From positions 620,001-684,000 of the forward strand of contig NZ_CP025938.1 of assembly GCF_002893765.1 (NCBI RefSeq): a stretch of 64,000 nt of DNA, in the 5' to 3' direction. A program made the position numbers and the translations under genes. The notes beneath the pieces were generated by a model. The model saw only the letters and a program-made list of their open reading frames with translations. It made no database searches and was not told the origin of the DNA. Positions 9,349 to 17,196 of this stretch are shown piece after piece; within the stretch, counting starts at the first letter, position 1; the number at the start of each line of letters is the position of its first letter. The stretch is from Tamlana carrageenivorans. Lineage in GTDB: Bacteria > Bacteroidota > Bacteroidia > Flavobacteriales > Flavobacteriaceae.

Positions 9349-9386
9349 AAAATCGAAATGCACACATAATCAAAACGAAATGCACA
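9349..9386 (+). repeat. Late-end transposase-type sites (two copies)
   Basis: AAAATCGAAATGCACA (9349-9364) and CAAAACGAAATGCACA (9371-9386) lie in the same orientation, 22 bp apart. The early end carries AAAAAACGAAATGCCC read on the minus strand (44772 to 44757) and AAAAACCAAATGCCCA (44678 to 44663). Spaced sites pointing inward at both ends are what MuA-family transposases bind, so I infer that these are the end-binding sites. Confidence 0.6.
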
Positions 9387-9424
9387 CTGTTTTGCATATT
9401 ATTTCTCCTAAATATACAAAGAAA

Positions 9425-9466
9425 ACAGCCTTTTAATCGAGTTTTAAAATCAATTTAAAAGGCTGT
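9425..9466. terminator. 12-bp inverted repeat at the late end of the prophage
   Basis: ACAGCCTTTTAA (9425-9436) pairs perfectly with TTAAAAGGCTGT (9455-9466) across an 18-nt loop. It lies 14 bp beyond the stop of the last leftward late gene, so it probably ends the late transcript and shields the DUF4442 gene. Confidence 0.55.
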
Positions 9467-9480
9467 TAAAGACTATTAAA

Positions 9481-10119
9481 CTACACGTTCAATTCAAATT
9501 TCACACTCTTTCCTTTTAAAAGCTGCTTAGTTAGCTTTTTATTATTCTCATACACATGTACATTACCCAAATTTAAAGTAATAGACTTTAACGGTAAGTT
9601 AATTTGTCTACTTATTAAATACAGGTGATATATATCCGCGGGTAAGCCTAAGTTAGCGTCACTGGATCTTTGATAAGCGCTAAGCACCAACTTACCCTTA
9701 TCTATTTGAAACTGGATTAGGCTTAAGCAGGGCTGTTGGTTGCTTTCAGTGTCATTAGACCCCAAAAACAACACATAGTTCTTAGAGTTTCGTTTCTCTT
9801 TATTAATCTTAGTGATTAAACTAGGTAACTTCTCAAAGTATGTAGGATAACTATTTACCAATATAGGACCACAATAATCCCACCACGTAATACCTACTTC
9901 TCTGTAGCTTTCTGTTAAGCGCTCACCACTTTGAAACAACTCCAATTACTTTTTTAGCTTTATTCTGGCAATACCGTGCCCCTCAAAAATTTCGAGCAAA
10001 TCACAAGGTTTTAAATGCAATTGTTGGTTTAACAAATACGTAATGTTTCCCTTGTTGTTTTTCTGTGTCTTACCCTTGGTAAGCACTTTTTCAAGCATAC
10101 TATAATACTTGTTGTTCAT
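9481..10119 (-). pseudogene. Thymidylate synthase/dCMP hydroxymethylase-like gene split by an in-frame TAA
   Basis: One continuous frame runs from ATG (10119-10117) to the stop at 9481, broken only by TAA at 9948-9946. The first 57 residues (YSMLEKVLTKGKTQKN...) match the ThyA N-terminus. The next 154 hold PC (nucleophile Cys), YQRSSDANLGLPADIY and HVYENN, matching ThyA PCH, QRSCDVFLGLPFNI and HLYSNH. Ungapped alignment puts the TAA on the conserved Glu of the ThyA HELLWF block (GAA to TAA would suffice). Asp replaces the Asn that makes ThyA select dUMP, as in dCMP/CMP hydroxymethylases; the SRR phosphate-binding Arg pair reads SKN. About 50 C-terminal residues are missing compared with ThyA. 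The second half alone could only start at TTG directly after the stop. Confidence 0.75.
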
Positions 10120-10171
10120 AACTGATCGTTTTATTGATTGATATTAATTGATTGATGTTTATATTTGTGTC

Positions 10172-10295
10172 TCCTACGAGTAATTATAAAATAGCAAAGC
10201 CACAGCATAGAAGACTTATGTCCTCCAGCGCTGTGGCTTTGTTGCTATAATAAATTACCGTAGGAAAGTATTTATTTGCTGGAGGGCTTTTTTTT
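10172..10295 (+). ncRNA. Candidate structured RNA in the late-end intergenic region
   Basis: A long imperfect hairpin pairs 10172-10206 (TCCTACGAG...AGCCACAGC) with 10230-10265 (GCTGTGGCT...CGTAGGA). A competing helix pairs CCTCCAGC (10222-10229) with GCTGGAGG (10278-10285), directly followed by GGC and a run of nine T on the plus strand. That second helix looks like a rho-independent terminator for a plus-strand transcript, although the flanking genes are both leftward. No reverse transcriptase is present, so a retron is not supported. A small RNA or attenuator is possible; the strand is uncertain. Confidence 0.4.
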
Positions 10296-10326
10296 TAAAC
10301 CCGCACTCCATAGGTTTTTGCAATTT

Positions 10327-10740
10327 TTATTTTATAAAGTCAGCAATTGCTGCATCGCTTTGTATGGAAGCTTCACAATGAAACCCTTTACCCTTAAAGC
10401 CATTTACCCACTTAGTCACATCTACAGTATTAATCAGAAATAATACCATCCAGCCAAACCAAGTAAGTGACTTTTCTTTCTGTTTTTTACCAAAACAACT
10501 ACTCATGGTTTCTCCAAAACGACCAAACTGATAACCGTTTTTAGAAAATAATACATTCCATAATTCGTTGTATTGGTAATTTCCGTAAACATCAATATTG
10601 AAAGCCTTTTCAAAACTCCTTTGGTCAGTAAGTTTATACCATTTCTCTCCTCTTACTTTGTAGAACAACATAAAAAAACTGTCAATGAGTCCTACAAAGG
10701 CAAATAAGAGTTGAGCTAAAAATGATAATACTAAATTCAT
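10327..10740 (-). CDS. Phage late membrane protein of unknown function
   Basis: 137 residues: an N-terminal membrane segment (about 3-26), a soluble middle (YNELWNVLFSKNGYQFGRFGETMSS), a second hydrophobic segment (FGWMVLFLINTVDV) and a soluble tail. Its start overlaps the stop of the next gene upstream by 4 nt, so both are late genes read after the tail fibre. No family recognised. Placement after the fibre genes is typical of lysogenic-conversion or exclusion genes, but this is only inference. Confidence 0.6.
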   Translation of the reverse strand: MNLVLSFLAQLLFAFVGLIDSFFMLFYKVRGEKWYKLTDQRSFEKAFNIDVYGNYQYNELWNVLFSKNGYQFGRFGETMSSCFGKKQKEKSLTWFGWMVLFLINTVDVTKWVNGFKGKGFHCEASIQSDAAIADFIK

Positions 10741-11159
10741 TCCTCGATTTTAGTGAATTCATGTACCAAAACGTGTTCTGTGTCCGGAATCCAATTAGAC
10801 ATGGTTTGTCTTTCGTATGAAGATGTTTCTGCAATCAAAACACTTGTCAAATTACTTAAAAGCCCTACTGAAAAACCTTCCTCTTTTGTTATATCAGTAC
10901 CGATTAAAGCATAAAAATCATCTATCTCCTTAATAGTGTATTCATAAGCTTCTCCTTGTCTAGTTTCAATAATAAGCCTTTCAGTTATTGTTTCCTCATC
11001 AATTTCAATTTCCTGTTCTTGAAATAAGACATCAGTAACAATTGTTCTGATTACTCTTTTTTCTAAATCGAATGTAAAATTCGATAGAGTTCTTTGAACA
11101 TCACAAAGACCTTTGCTGTTGGATGTTGCTAATTTCTGCGTTGACCTAATTTTTATCAT
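10737..11159 (-). CDS. Phage late protein following the tail fibre, unknown function
   Basis: 140 residues, soluble, acidic, beta-rich start and strongly Glu/Ile-rich middle (EQEIEIDEETITERLIIE). No signal or membrane segment. It sits 13 nt after the tail-fibre-like gene and overlaps the next gene by 4 nt. It could be a fibre-assembly or baseplate accessory protein; no motif supports a specific name. Confidence 0.6.
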   Translation of the reverse strand: MIKIRSTQKLATSNSKGLCDVQRTLSNFTFDLEKRVIRTIVTDVLFQEQEIEIDEETITERLIIETRQGEAYEYTIKEIDDFYALIGTDITKEEGFSVGLLSNLTSVLIAETSSYERQTMSNWIPDTEHVLVHEFTKIEE

Positions 11160-11172
11160 TTTATTTATAATA

Positions 11173-12630
11173 TTATGTTAATCTTCTGTGTAAAGCCCCA
11201 GTTGCAGTATTTATATAGCCAAACCCAATAGCGACCCCTCCCGCAGCAGCTGCTGTATCGTCAGCATAAGAACCTAAAGCAGATAAATCTAAATCATCCA
11301 TTTTAATAGAACCGATAAAAGTAGTTTTGTTTCCGTTCACTATACTCATTTCACATAGTACAACTTCAGATTCAGTATGGTTTTTAAGTATGAATCTTGT
11401 TATAGCTTTTCTAGAAGAATATTGACTTAGATTTTTTATCTCTAAAACTTTAATATTATGTCCGCTGACATCATTTACTGCATTAAATTCTACGTAATGC
11501 CCTTCAGTACTATCGTTAAATTTAATAATATTAGTGTTAGGATTATTAGATCCTATAGATGTAAATCCTTCTAATGAACTTATACCTTTATTAACTGTCA
11601 AGTGATAATGAGCGAATATACCTGTATTACTCATTTCTAACATTAATAATTTGGCATCATTGTTGTTTTGTAAATAAAACTCCATTTTAGAGTGCCACCC
11701 GCCCCCTAATTGTCTTGCTTGAGCCCAAAATTCATAAGTAGTAGGAACTGAATCTTGTTGAGTCTGAGCTATAATTAGGCTATTCTTTCTAAACGTACTT
11801 TCGTTTTGTAAAGCGTTATCCCCTATTTCTATTTTAGTTCTTACCCCAAATTCATCAACAACATTAGGAACTGTGATTCTTTTATTAGCTGGGTCAAACT
11901 CGACGTTCTCAAACTGTATATCTTCAGTAGCCTTAAACTGCTCAACTCCATTAGCATCTCTTATTGACAATCCATCTATAGCAGTGGGGTTTAAATCATC
12001 GTGTTCTACATACGTTGAAGTTCCTGATGCACCATCGTTAACTAACTCAGAAGTTCGAGAAATTGAACCCGAAATTGGCGCGCTCTCAGCTTCAGACAAC
12101 AACCTATAATCCGTCTCATCACCATTAGTAGTGCCTAAATATTCAAAATAGGCACTGTCACCACCAATTTGAGGGTGATCACTAGCATCAACCACATGTT
12201 GTATGTTCTCTGAGGCTTGGTTGGCTTGATCGGCATACATTGTTGCCATATCGGGATATTCATTTTCAACTGATTTGAAAACCGGCACATTATCTAAATC
12301 GTTGTAATCGTTGGTAGTGGCAACAATACTAATCTCATCATGCTCTACATAGGATGAAGTTCCATCTGAACCATCATTAGCTAAATCGGAGGTGGAAGTT
12401 GGAATTGGAGGCTTATTCTCCAAATCACCATAATCTCCACTAGTAGCCACTGCATGCAAGCCACTTTTATCCTGCTTAGCATCAAAGCTTTGTTGCAGAC
12501 TCTCTATTTTATTTTGCGGTATGGTTTCATCTTTATGCCAAAAACTATCCCACGTTGCCCAAAATTGTGATTGGGTTGGTTTTAATCCTGTTTTAAACCA
12601 GTTCTTAATTGTATTTAATGCTGTTGTCAT
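11173..12630 (-). CDS. Tail fibre-like protein
   Basis: 485 residues. The N-terminus (LNTIKNWFKTGLKPTQSQF) probably docks to the baseplate. It is followed by fibre-type repeats: SGDYGDLENKPPIP, TSDLANDGSDGTSSYVEHDE, NDYNDLDNVP and again TSELVNDGASGTSTYVEHDD. A long beta-rich shaft and a Gly/Ala-rich C-terminal segment (DDTAAAAGGVAIGFGYINT) complete it. It sits 1 nt after the collar-type gene in the fibre module. I infer a role in host adsorption. No invertible segment or recombinase is seen next to it, unlike Mu's G segment. Confidence 0.7.
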   Translation of the reverse strand: MTTALNTIKNWFKTGLKPTQSQFWATWDSFWHKDETIPQNKIESLQQSFDAKQDKSGLHAVATSGDYGDLENKPPIPTSTSDLANDGSDGTSSYVEHDEISIVATTNDYNDLDNVPVFKSVENEYPDMATMYADQANQASENIQHVVDASDHPQIGGDSAYFEYLGTTNGDETDYRLLSEAESAPISGSISRTSELVNDGASGTSTYVEHDDLNPTAIDGLSIRDANGVEQFKATEDIQFENVEFDPANKRITVPNVVDEFGVRTKIEIGDNALQNESTFRKNSLIIAQTQQDSVPTTYEFWAQARQLGGGWHSKMEFYLQNNNDAKLLMLEMSNTGIFAHYHLTVNKGISSLEGFTSIGSNNPNTNIIKFNDSTEGHYVEFNAVNDVSGHNIKVLEIKNLSQYSSRKAITRFILKNHTESEVVLCEMSIVNGNKTTFIGSIKMDDLDLSALGSYADDTAAAAGGVAIGFGYINTATGALHRRLT

Positions 12631-12631
12631 A

Positions 12632-13468
12632 TTATCCTGTATAAATGATGTATGCTAATGTGTAGAAAGGCGGGCGGTTCTCGTGACCTTGGCCACCACC
12701 AGTATTATTAGTACTAAGTGTATGGGAGTGATTACCTGCACTACTGGTTGTTCCTGTTTCATCGGATCCATGAACACGGTAGTAAGCATCATTTTTAGAT
12801 TCACCTTTAGTAGCTACTTTTAACCTTTGGTGTGTGTGCGTATGCGCCCCATTTGTGCTTGTTGAACCTGTATGGCTGTGCGAAGGCATTTGCTGTTCTG
12901 TAAGCGTAACCTCTTTTTCACCTCCTGTTTTACCTATGGCATTATAATCGGTATCATTTGGGTTATAACCAACAATAAACTGACCTCTTAAATCGGGTGT
13001 ATTATTGGTTCCGTCGCACAACTGCCAGCCTGTGGGTATGTTTGCAATTGCTCCACTGTATAATTGCGGATTTGTACCTGGAGGCAAAATGCGACTATTG
13101 ATATTTTTTAAAGAATCTAGCCTTGTAAATTCACTCCAGTTTATGGCTCCAACACCGCTAGCAAAAGTTACATGACGTTTTTTAAGCACTTCTTTAGTAC
13201 TACCATCTTCAAATACTTTTGAAGTTGGTGTTTCTATAATTCTAACTGTAGCTTGTTCGTTACCTCCAACAAAATTAAACACCTCCCCATTTAGGTAAAC
13301 AACCCCATCACTTACAGTACTTCCTGTAACCGCACAACCACTTATTATGGTTTTATCGCCTGCCAAAGCTCCAAAGGCATTAAATATATTATAGGCCGCT
13401 TGCATTTCGTGAAGCGTATCGGTTTCAAACGGAAAACCTCCTGTTTGTAAAAAGTCAAATATGTTCAT
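12632..13468 (-). CDS. Tail-collar-type receptor-binding fibre protein
   Basis: 278 residues. The middle has the phage tail collar pattern (PTGWQLCDGTNNTPDLRGQFIVGYN). The C-terminal third is rich in HxH pairs (MPSHSHTGS, GAHTHTHQ, NHSHTLS), as in trimeric short fibres that bind metal ions between the strands. It ends with the usual RPPFYTLAYII. It overlaps the previous gene by one base and precedes the longer fibre protein. Very likely a surface-recognition fibre. Confidence 0.8.
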   Translation of the reverse strand: MNIFDFLQTGGFPFETDTLHEMQAAYNIFNAFGALAGDKTIISGCAVTGSTVSDGVVYLNGEVFNFVGGNEQATVRIIETPTSKVFEDGSTKEVLKKRHVTFASGVGAINWSEFTRLDSLKNINSRILPPGTNPQLYSGAIANIPTGWQLCDGTNNTPDLRGQFIVGYNPNDTDYNAIGKTGGEKEVTLTEQQMPSHSHTGSTSTNGAHTHTHQRLKVATKGESKNDAYYRVHGSDETGTTSSAGNHSHTLSTNNTGGGQGHENRPPFYTLAYIIYTG

Positions 13469-13935
13469 TATATCTCTATTATTAAATAACGCTTACTAGC
13501 TACTTTGTAAAAATCTATTAGAGCACGTAGCTCATAGCCTTGTGACTGTGCAATACTTGAAGGCACATAAACAATAAAATCTGCTCCAGTATTTGCAAAT
13601 TCCAAGGCATTATGCAGGTACAGGGTTTTTAAATATTTAGGCTGATTTTCGCCAACCGTGTACACGTATGTTTTTTGCGCATTACCTCCTGTACCATCTA
13701 TATAAATACGTCTTGCCGACACATCAAAAGCATCGTTTAATGCAGCACGTAAATAACACACTTGCCCTGTGTGCGCCAGCTTGTAGAGGTTATCAACTCT
13801 AAATTGTTTCCAGGACTCATGTAAGGTTTGCAACGGAAACAAAACACTATACAACCACGATAACAATACAGGTTTTCGTAACCCAATCATTAAAAAATGA
13901 AAAGCCAATTTGTAAAAGTTCACACTATACCACAT
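13468..13935 (-). CDS. Baseplate-region protein, unknown (position of Mu gp48-type protein)
   Basis: 155 residues: a hydrophobic start (LAFHFLMIGLRKPVLLSWLYSVLFPLQTL) and a soluble C-terminus (RIYIDGTGGNAQKTYVYTVGE...). It overlaps the J-like gene by 11 nt and precedes the fibre genes, the place held in Mu by the tail-protein-I-like gene. I see no diagnostic motif, so only the position supports a baseplate role. Confidence 0.55.
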   Translation of the reverse strand: MWYSVNFYKLAFHFLMIGLRKPVLLSWLYSVLFPLQTLHESWKQFRVDNLYKLAHTGQVCYLRAALNDAFDVSARRIYIDGTGGNAQKTYVYTVGENQPKYLKTLYLHNALEFANTGADFIVYVPSSIAQSQGYELRALIDFYKVASKRYLIIEI

Positions 13936-14797
13936 ACGAAATACTGTTATAGTTATCTACTTTAAAATAACCCGAAAACGGAATCGTTTTAATTGGAATA
14001 CTTACAGGCGAACCGTAAGCATCGGTTAAAGGATCTATAAAACTACTTTCCACATTTAAGGCTGTAGGTGTCACAACTCCTTCTGCATTGGCTTCGATAT
14101 ATTTTAAGAAGTCAAAAATGACAAACTCACCATCAAACGGCAGTAATTTCATGTAAGCCTCAATAGCATCAATAACAGGGAAATTTCCGTTTTTTATACT
14201 CATGCCATTAGCATCTAACACTAAAGGATCACGTTGAATTTGCAAGGTTAAAAACAATAAATCGGGCAAATAATTAACCACAGTTATCTGTACCCCTGCA
14301 TACCGTATTTCTTGTAAGTAGGCTTCAAACGAAGCGAGTTCGCTAGGTTGTAAAGGTGCTAACACATCGTTTTCTTCACCTGCAATTTTTATAATAACCC
14401 GGCTTTCGGTAACACTTTCATTAACGGCTGCATACTTTATTATTTTGGAAGCATCTATTTGATCTTGTGTGGCTGTAGAATTATCAAAAACATCGGTATC
14501 CTCAATTAAATCGAAGCCATACTGAAAAGCCAAAGCCATAGTGCGATACCAACTTAATCGCCCCGATTTTTGGTTTAACAAAGCTTGATCTATTTCTGTT
14601 TTATGTGTATCAAATAAAAGCTCATGTACATATATCGCATAAGCTAGAATTTCAAACAAAAAATTCTCCAAGCTTACCAATGAAAAAGTATTTACAAACG
14701 AATCACCTATATTAAAACCATAGGCTGCCGCAATATTGGCATTACCCATAAAGTTGGTTGTTATTTCTGCTTTTATGTCGTTTTTACTTCGTGCCAT
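13925..14797 (-). CDS. Baseplate J-like protein
   Basis: 290 residues. Order (W/gp25-like protein, X-like protein, then this) and the pattern of a helical N-terminus (ENFLFEILAYAIYVHELLFDTHKTEIDQ), a WYRTMALAFQYG segment and a C-terminal beta domain fit the gpJ/Mu gp47 family that forms the wedge of contractile baseplates. It is somewhat short compared with gp47. No signal peptide. Confidence 0.65.
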   Translation of the reverse strand: MARSKNDIKAEITTNFMGNANIAAAYGFNIGDSFVNTFSLVSLENFLFEILAYAIYVHELLFDTHKTEIDQALLNQKSGRLSWYRTMALAFQYGFDLIEDTDVFDNSTATQDQIDASKIIKYAAVNESVTESRVIIKIAGEENDVLAPLQPSELASFEAYLQEIRYAGVQITVVNYLPDLLFLTLQIQRDPLVLDANGMSIKNGNFPVIDAIEAYMKLLPFDGEFVIFDFLKYIEANAEGVVTPTALNVESSFIDPLTDAYGSPVSIPIKTIPFSGYFKVDNYNSISYVV

Positions 14798-14798
14798 A

Positions 14799-15098
14799 TT
14801 ATTGTACTATAAAATCTACTTCAATTGCCATATAATCGATGCCGCCTAATATTGGGCTTAAATTGCCCGAATCAGGAAACGTTTGGTGTGTAGCGGGTTT
14901 ATTGTTATTATGAAACAAAGCTGCTACACGTTTGTTTGTTACAGGAACTGCATTAAGGTTTTGCCCTATTTGCAAATCACTGGTTATACTTAGCTGGTTT
15001 TCTATTGCCATAGCTAAAGCATTTTCTACGCTACCAGTTTCCTGAAGCACCATATCTAAAAAACTTTGTCCTTGCTCAACTACCATAAGTTGCTTCAA
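14799..15098 (-). CDS. Tail protein X-like (LysM-like) protein
   Basis: 99 residues. The first half (MVVEQGQSFLDMVLQETGSVENALAMAIENQLSIT...LQIGQNL) matches the LysM pattern of gpX-type baseplate proteins: a GQS start, two helices, then G-x-x-L. The start overlaps the gp25-like gene by 23 nt. Position between W/gp25-like and J-like genes supports the call. Confidence 0.55.
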   Translation of the reverse strand: MKQLMVVEQGQSFLDMVLQETGSVENALAMAIENQLSITSDLQIGQNLNAVPVTNKRVAALFHNNNKPATHQTFPDSGNLSPILGGIDYMAIEVDFIVQ

Positions 15099-15420
15099 TT
15101 ATAAAAGGTTTGTTTTTATACAATTGCAACGTACTTATCTTTAAAGTATCCTTTGCAAAATGTTCTCTAATGGTGTGGCGATATTCTAAATAGTCATCAC
15201 TTAATAACACATCCTCAATACCTACACCTAAATCGGGACGGAACTTTATTTCACCCTGCTTTGCTAAAAGTATAAGTGCTTTGTTTTGCTCTAAAATATT
15301 CCCTACAACTACACCGCTTATTATTTTTCCATTGGCGTCATATTGCGGGTTTATTTTTAAATCCATTACGGTTCCTACATCGTTTTGATCTACCAGCTGT
15401 AATCCTATATCCTTGCCCAT
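15076..15420 (-). CDS. Baseplate wedge W/gp25-like protein
   Basis: 114 residues. The segment LAKQGEIKFRPDLGVGIEDVLLSDDYLEYRHTIREHFAKD is the gp25/W signature: linear start, F-P-lgvGi, then helices and beta strands for loops. This protein stabilises the inner baseplate ring in contractile tails. Start and stop abut or overlap its neighbours (1 and 23 nt), as in a tightly packed late operon. Confidence 0.75.
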   Translation of the reverse strand: MGKDIGLQLVDQNDVGTVMDLKINPQYDANGKIISGVVVGNILEQNKALILLAKQGEIKFRPDLGVGIEDVLLSDDYLEYRHTIREHFAKDTLKISTLQLYKNKPFIIEATYGS

Positions 15421-15629
15421 TAATTTAAGTTTCCGTTAAAAGTTCCTGTTACCGCTCCATTTGGCGCAACTAAACCCGAATTATATTGTATGCTAGCACT
15501 TTTAACATAATCATCAATAGAATTGCTTAGGCGTTCGGCAAACTCATCAATAGACGTGTTTTCTCGTTGCATCATTTCAGTGAGCAAATTTTTAATATCA
15601 GCTTGCAATTGTGTTTTATTAAGTGCCAT
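15420..15629 (-). CDS. Small baseplate-region protein, 69 aa
   Basis: 69 residues; a helical N-terminus (ADIKNLLTEMMQRENTSIDEFAERLSNSIDDYVKSA) and a Gly/Asn-rich tail. It shares one base with the gp25-like gene and lies 6 nt after the V-like gene. No family identified. Its tight packing supports that it is a real gene. Confidence 0.6.
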   Translation of the reverse strand: MALNKTQLQADIKNLLTEMMQRENTSIDEFAERLSNSIDDYVKSASIQYNSGLVAPNGAVTGTFNGNLN

Positions 15630-15635
15630 TTAATA

Positions 15636-16139
15636 CTATTTTAATAAGGCTTTAAATTTGGTTTCAAAAGCTGTAATTTTAGTAATACTATCGGGTAAAG
15701 GTGTGCCACTAGGTCCCACAGGGGTAAACACTTTTAGTGTTTTTAAAATACTTACCAAATCTGCAAACAATGCATTCATTGAGGTGGTGCTATTTTCTAT
15801 ACCTATTTTATTGTCGCTACTATCTACAACTATTTTTAAATCGCCCTGAACGAGCTCCATTTTTTCAACTTCATCTACTTTAATAATGGTTAAGTTATCT
15901 AGCTTCCCTGTTAAGCTTAGCAATAAAACCATGCTGTTAAGTTTTGGTGTTACCAGGACAAAACTTGAATTACCATTACTGGTTGCTTTTAACTTTACAT
16001 CGGTTAGCTTAAAACCTCCTTTTAGTTGGACTGTACACAAATCACCAGAGACACTAAGCACCTTTGCAGGAATAGGCAAATTGGGATTTGCTCCAACAAC
16101 CTCACGCAACAACCTTTTTACTTCTGCTAGTTCTGCCAT
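15636..16139 (-). CDS. Baseplate spike (gpV/gp45-like) protein
   Basis: 167 residues: a helical start (LAEVKRLLREVV), an OB-fold-like domain (PAKVLSVSGDLCTVQLKGGFKLTDVKLKATSN...VLVTPKLNSMVLLL) and a C-terminal helix. This is the arrangement of the central spike/gpV family. It overlaps the hub gene by one base. The spike pierces the outer membrane during contraction. Confidence 0.65.
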   Translation of the reverse strand: MAELAEVKRLLREVVGANPNLPIPAKVLSVSGDLCTVQLKGGFKLTDVKLKATSNGNSSFVLVTPKLNSMVLLLSLTGKLDNLTIIKVDEVEKMELVQGDLKIVVDSSDNKIGIENSTTSMNALFADLVSILKTLKVFTPVGPSGTPLPDSITKITAFETKFKALLK

Positions 16140-17110
16140 TAGTTTAATTTTATTCCTGGTGTTATCGTGCGTTTACCTCCCGATTCACTTAAAGTTGTGG
16201 TTACACTTTTTACATAATACCAAGCGGTTTTATCGGGGTAATCTTCATCTTTTATTCTAGCCGAATAAGTAGGCTTACACATAGGTACCAACCAAGTATC
16301 GAAACTTCCTTCGTACATGGGTGCCTGTTGTGTTTTTAAAATAGCTTGCGCAAGCTTTTCGGCAGCTTCAGAACCTAAAACCCCAGTTTGCTTTACTACC
16401 TTTTCACCTCCTGTTGTACCTATAACTGTTTTGTGTACATTGCCCTTTACATCTGTACTTTCAACTGTCACTTCTACTTTATAATCTAGTTTGTTTTTAT
16501 ACTCTAAACTGGAGCTTTCAATATTATGCTGCATGCTATAAATGGCTTCACCTCCTTTGTATATATAAGGTTCATGAATGTGCAATACCTTATTAACCGA
16601 ATCAAAATATATTGCCGCACTAGTGTCTTCTTGTATCTTCTTTAATACCTCATAACCTGTAGCGTCGTGAATGGTGAACTTTTCATAATTAATATCGAAA
16701 CTGCAGTTTACTGTATAATTAGCGTCTATTTGACTAATAACATACTGCGCAATTTTAGACACTGAAGTTTCTTTTAATTCGACATCTGGAACACCAACAC
16801 GAAAAACAAACAAAGCATCCTCACAAATGATTTTTAAAGCACTATCGGTATTTAAGATTTCTTTAATAAAGCCTGTAAATTCAGTTTCTAATTGGTTATC
16901 GTAGCCCATTTTAATGAGCACCTCGGTACCTCTACCTATTTTGTTTTCAAAATTTAAAGGATCGTTCATTACAGCTTCAGGTAAAACAATGGTTGCCGTA
17001 TCGGCTAAATTTTCTACGCTCGAAATAATTTCGCATTCTGCTAATAACGCCAACTGAAAGCGCTTACCTTCACTGTTCTTAAACTCTATGTACCAATCGA
17101 TGTTTAGCAC
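16139..17110 (-). CDS. Tail hub protein (gpD/gp27-like)
   Basis: 323 residues. The beta-rich N-terminal region (FKNSEGKRFQLALLAECEI...ADTATIVLPEA...IKMGYDNQLETEFTGFIKEI) and the middle ATGYEVLKKIQEDTSAAIYFD match hub proteins of the late control D / Mu gp44 group. It lies between the DUF6046-type protein and the spike gene, the expected place for the hub. Confidence 0.7.
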   Translation of the reverse strand: MLNIDWYIEFKNSEGKRFQLALLAECEIISSVENLADTATIVLPEAVMNDPLNFENKIGRGTEVLIKMGYDNQLETEFTGFIKEILNTDSALKIICEDALFVFRVGVPDVELKETSVSKIAQYVISQIDANYTVNCSFDINYEKFTIHDATGYEVLKKIQEDTSAAIYFDSVNKVLHIHEPYIYKGGEAIYSMQHNIESSSLEYKNKLDYKVEVTVESTDVKGNVHKTVIGTTGGEKVVKQTGVLGSEAAEKLAQAILKTQQAPMYEGSFDTWLVPMCKPTYSARIKDEDYPDKTAWYYVKSVTTTLSESGGKRTITPGIKLN

Positions 17111-17196
17111 GCTTTTGTTTTTTACTTTTTTGGTTGGTTTGTATCGGTTTCTCTATACTGAAAAATTGCAGCCCTAATACAGGGCTGTAATAAAAA

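Noticed and set aside
10172..10295. Retron-type ncRNA
   Set aside because: Long hairpins are present, but no reverse transcriptase is in the prophage.
11173..12630. Mu-like invertible tail-fibre segment or diversity-generating retroelement
   Set aside because: No recombinase, no long inverted repeats and no reverse transcriptase next to the fibre genes.
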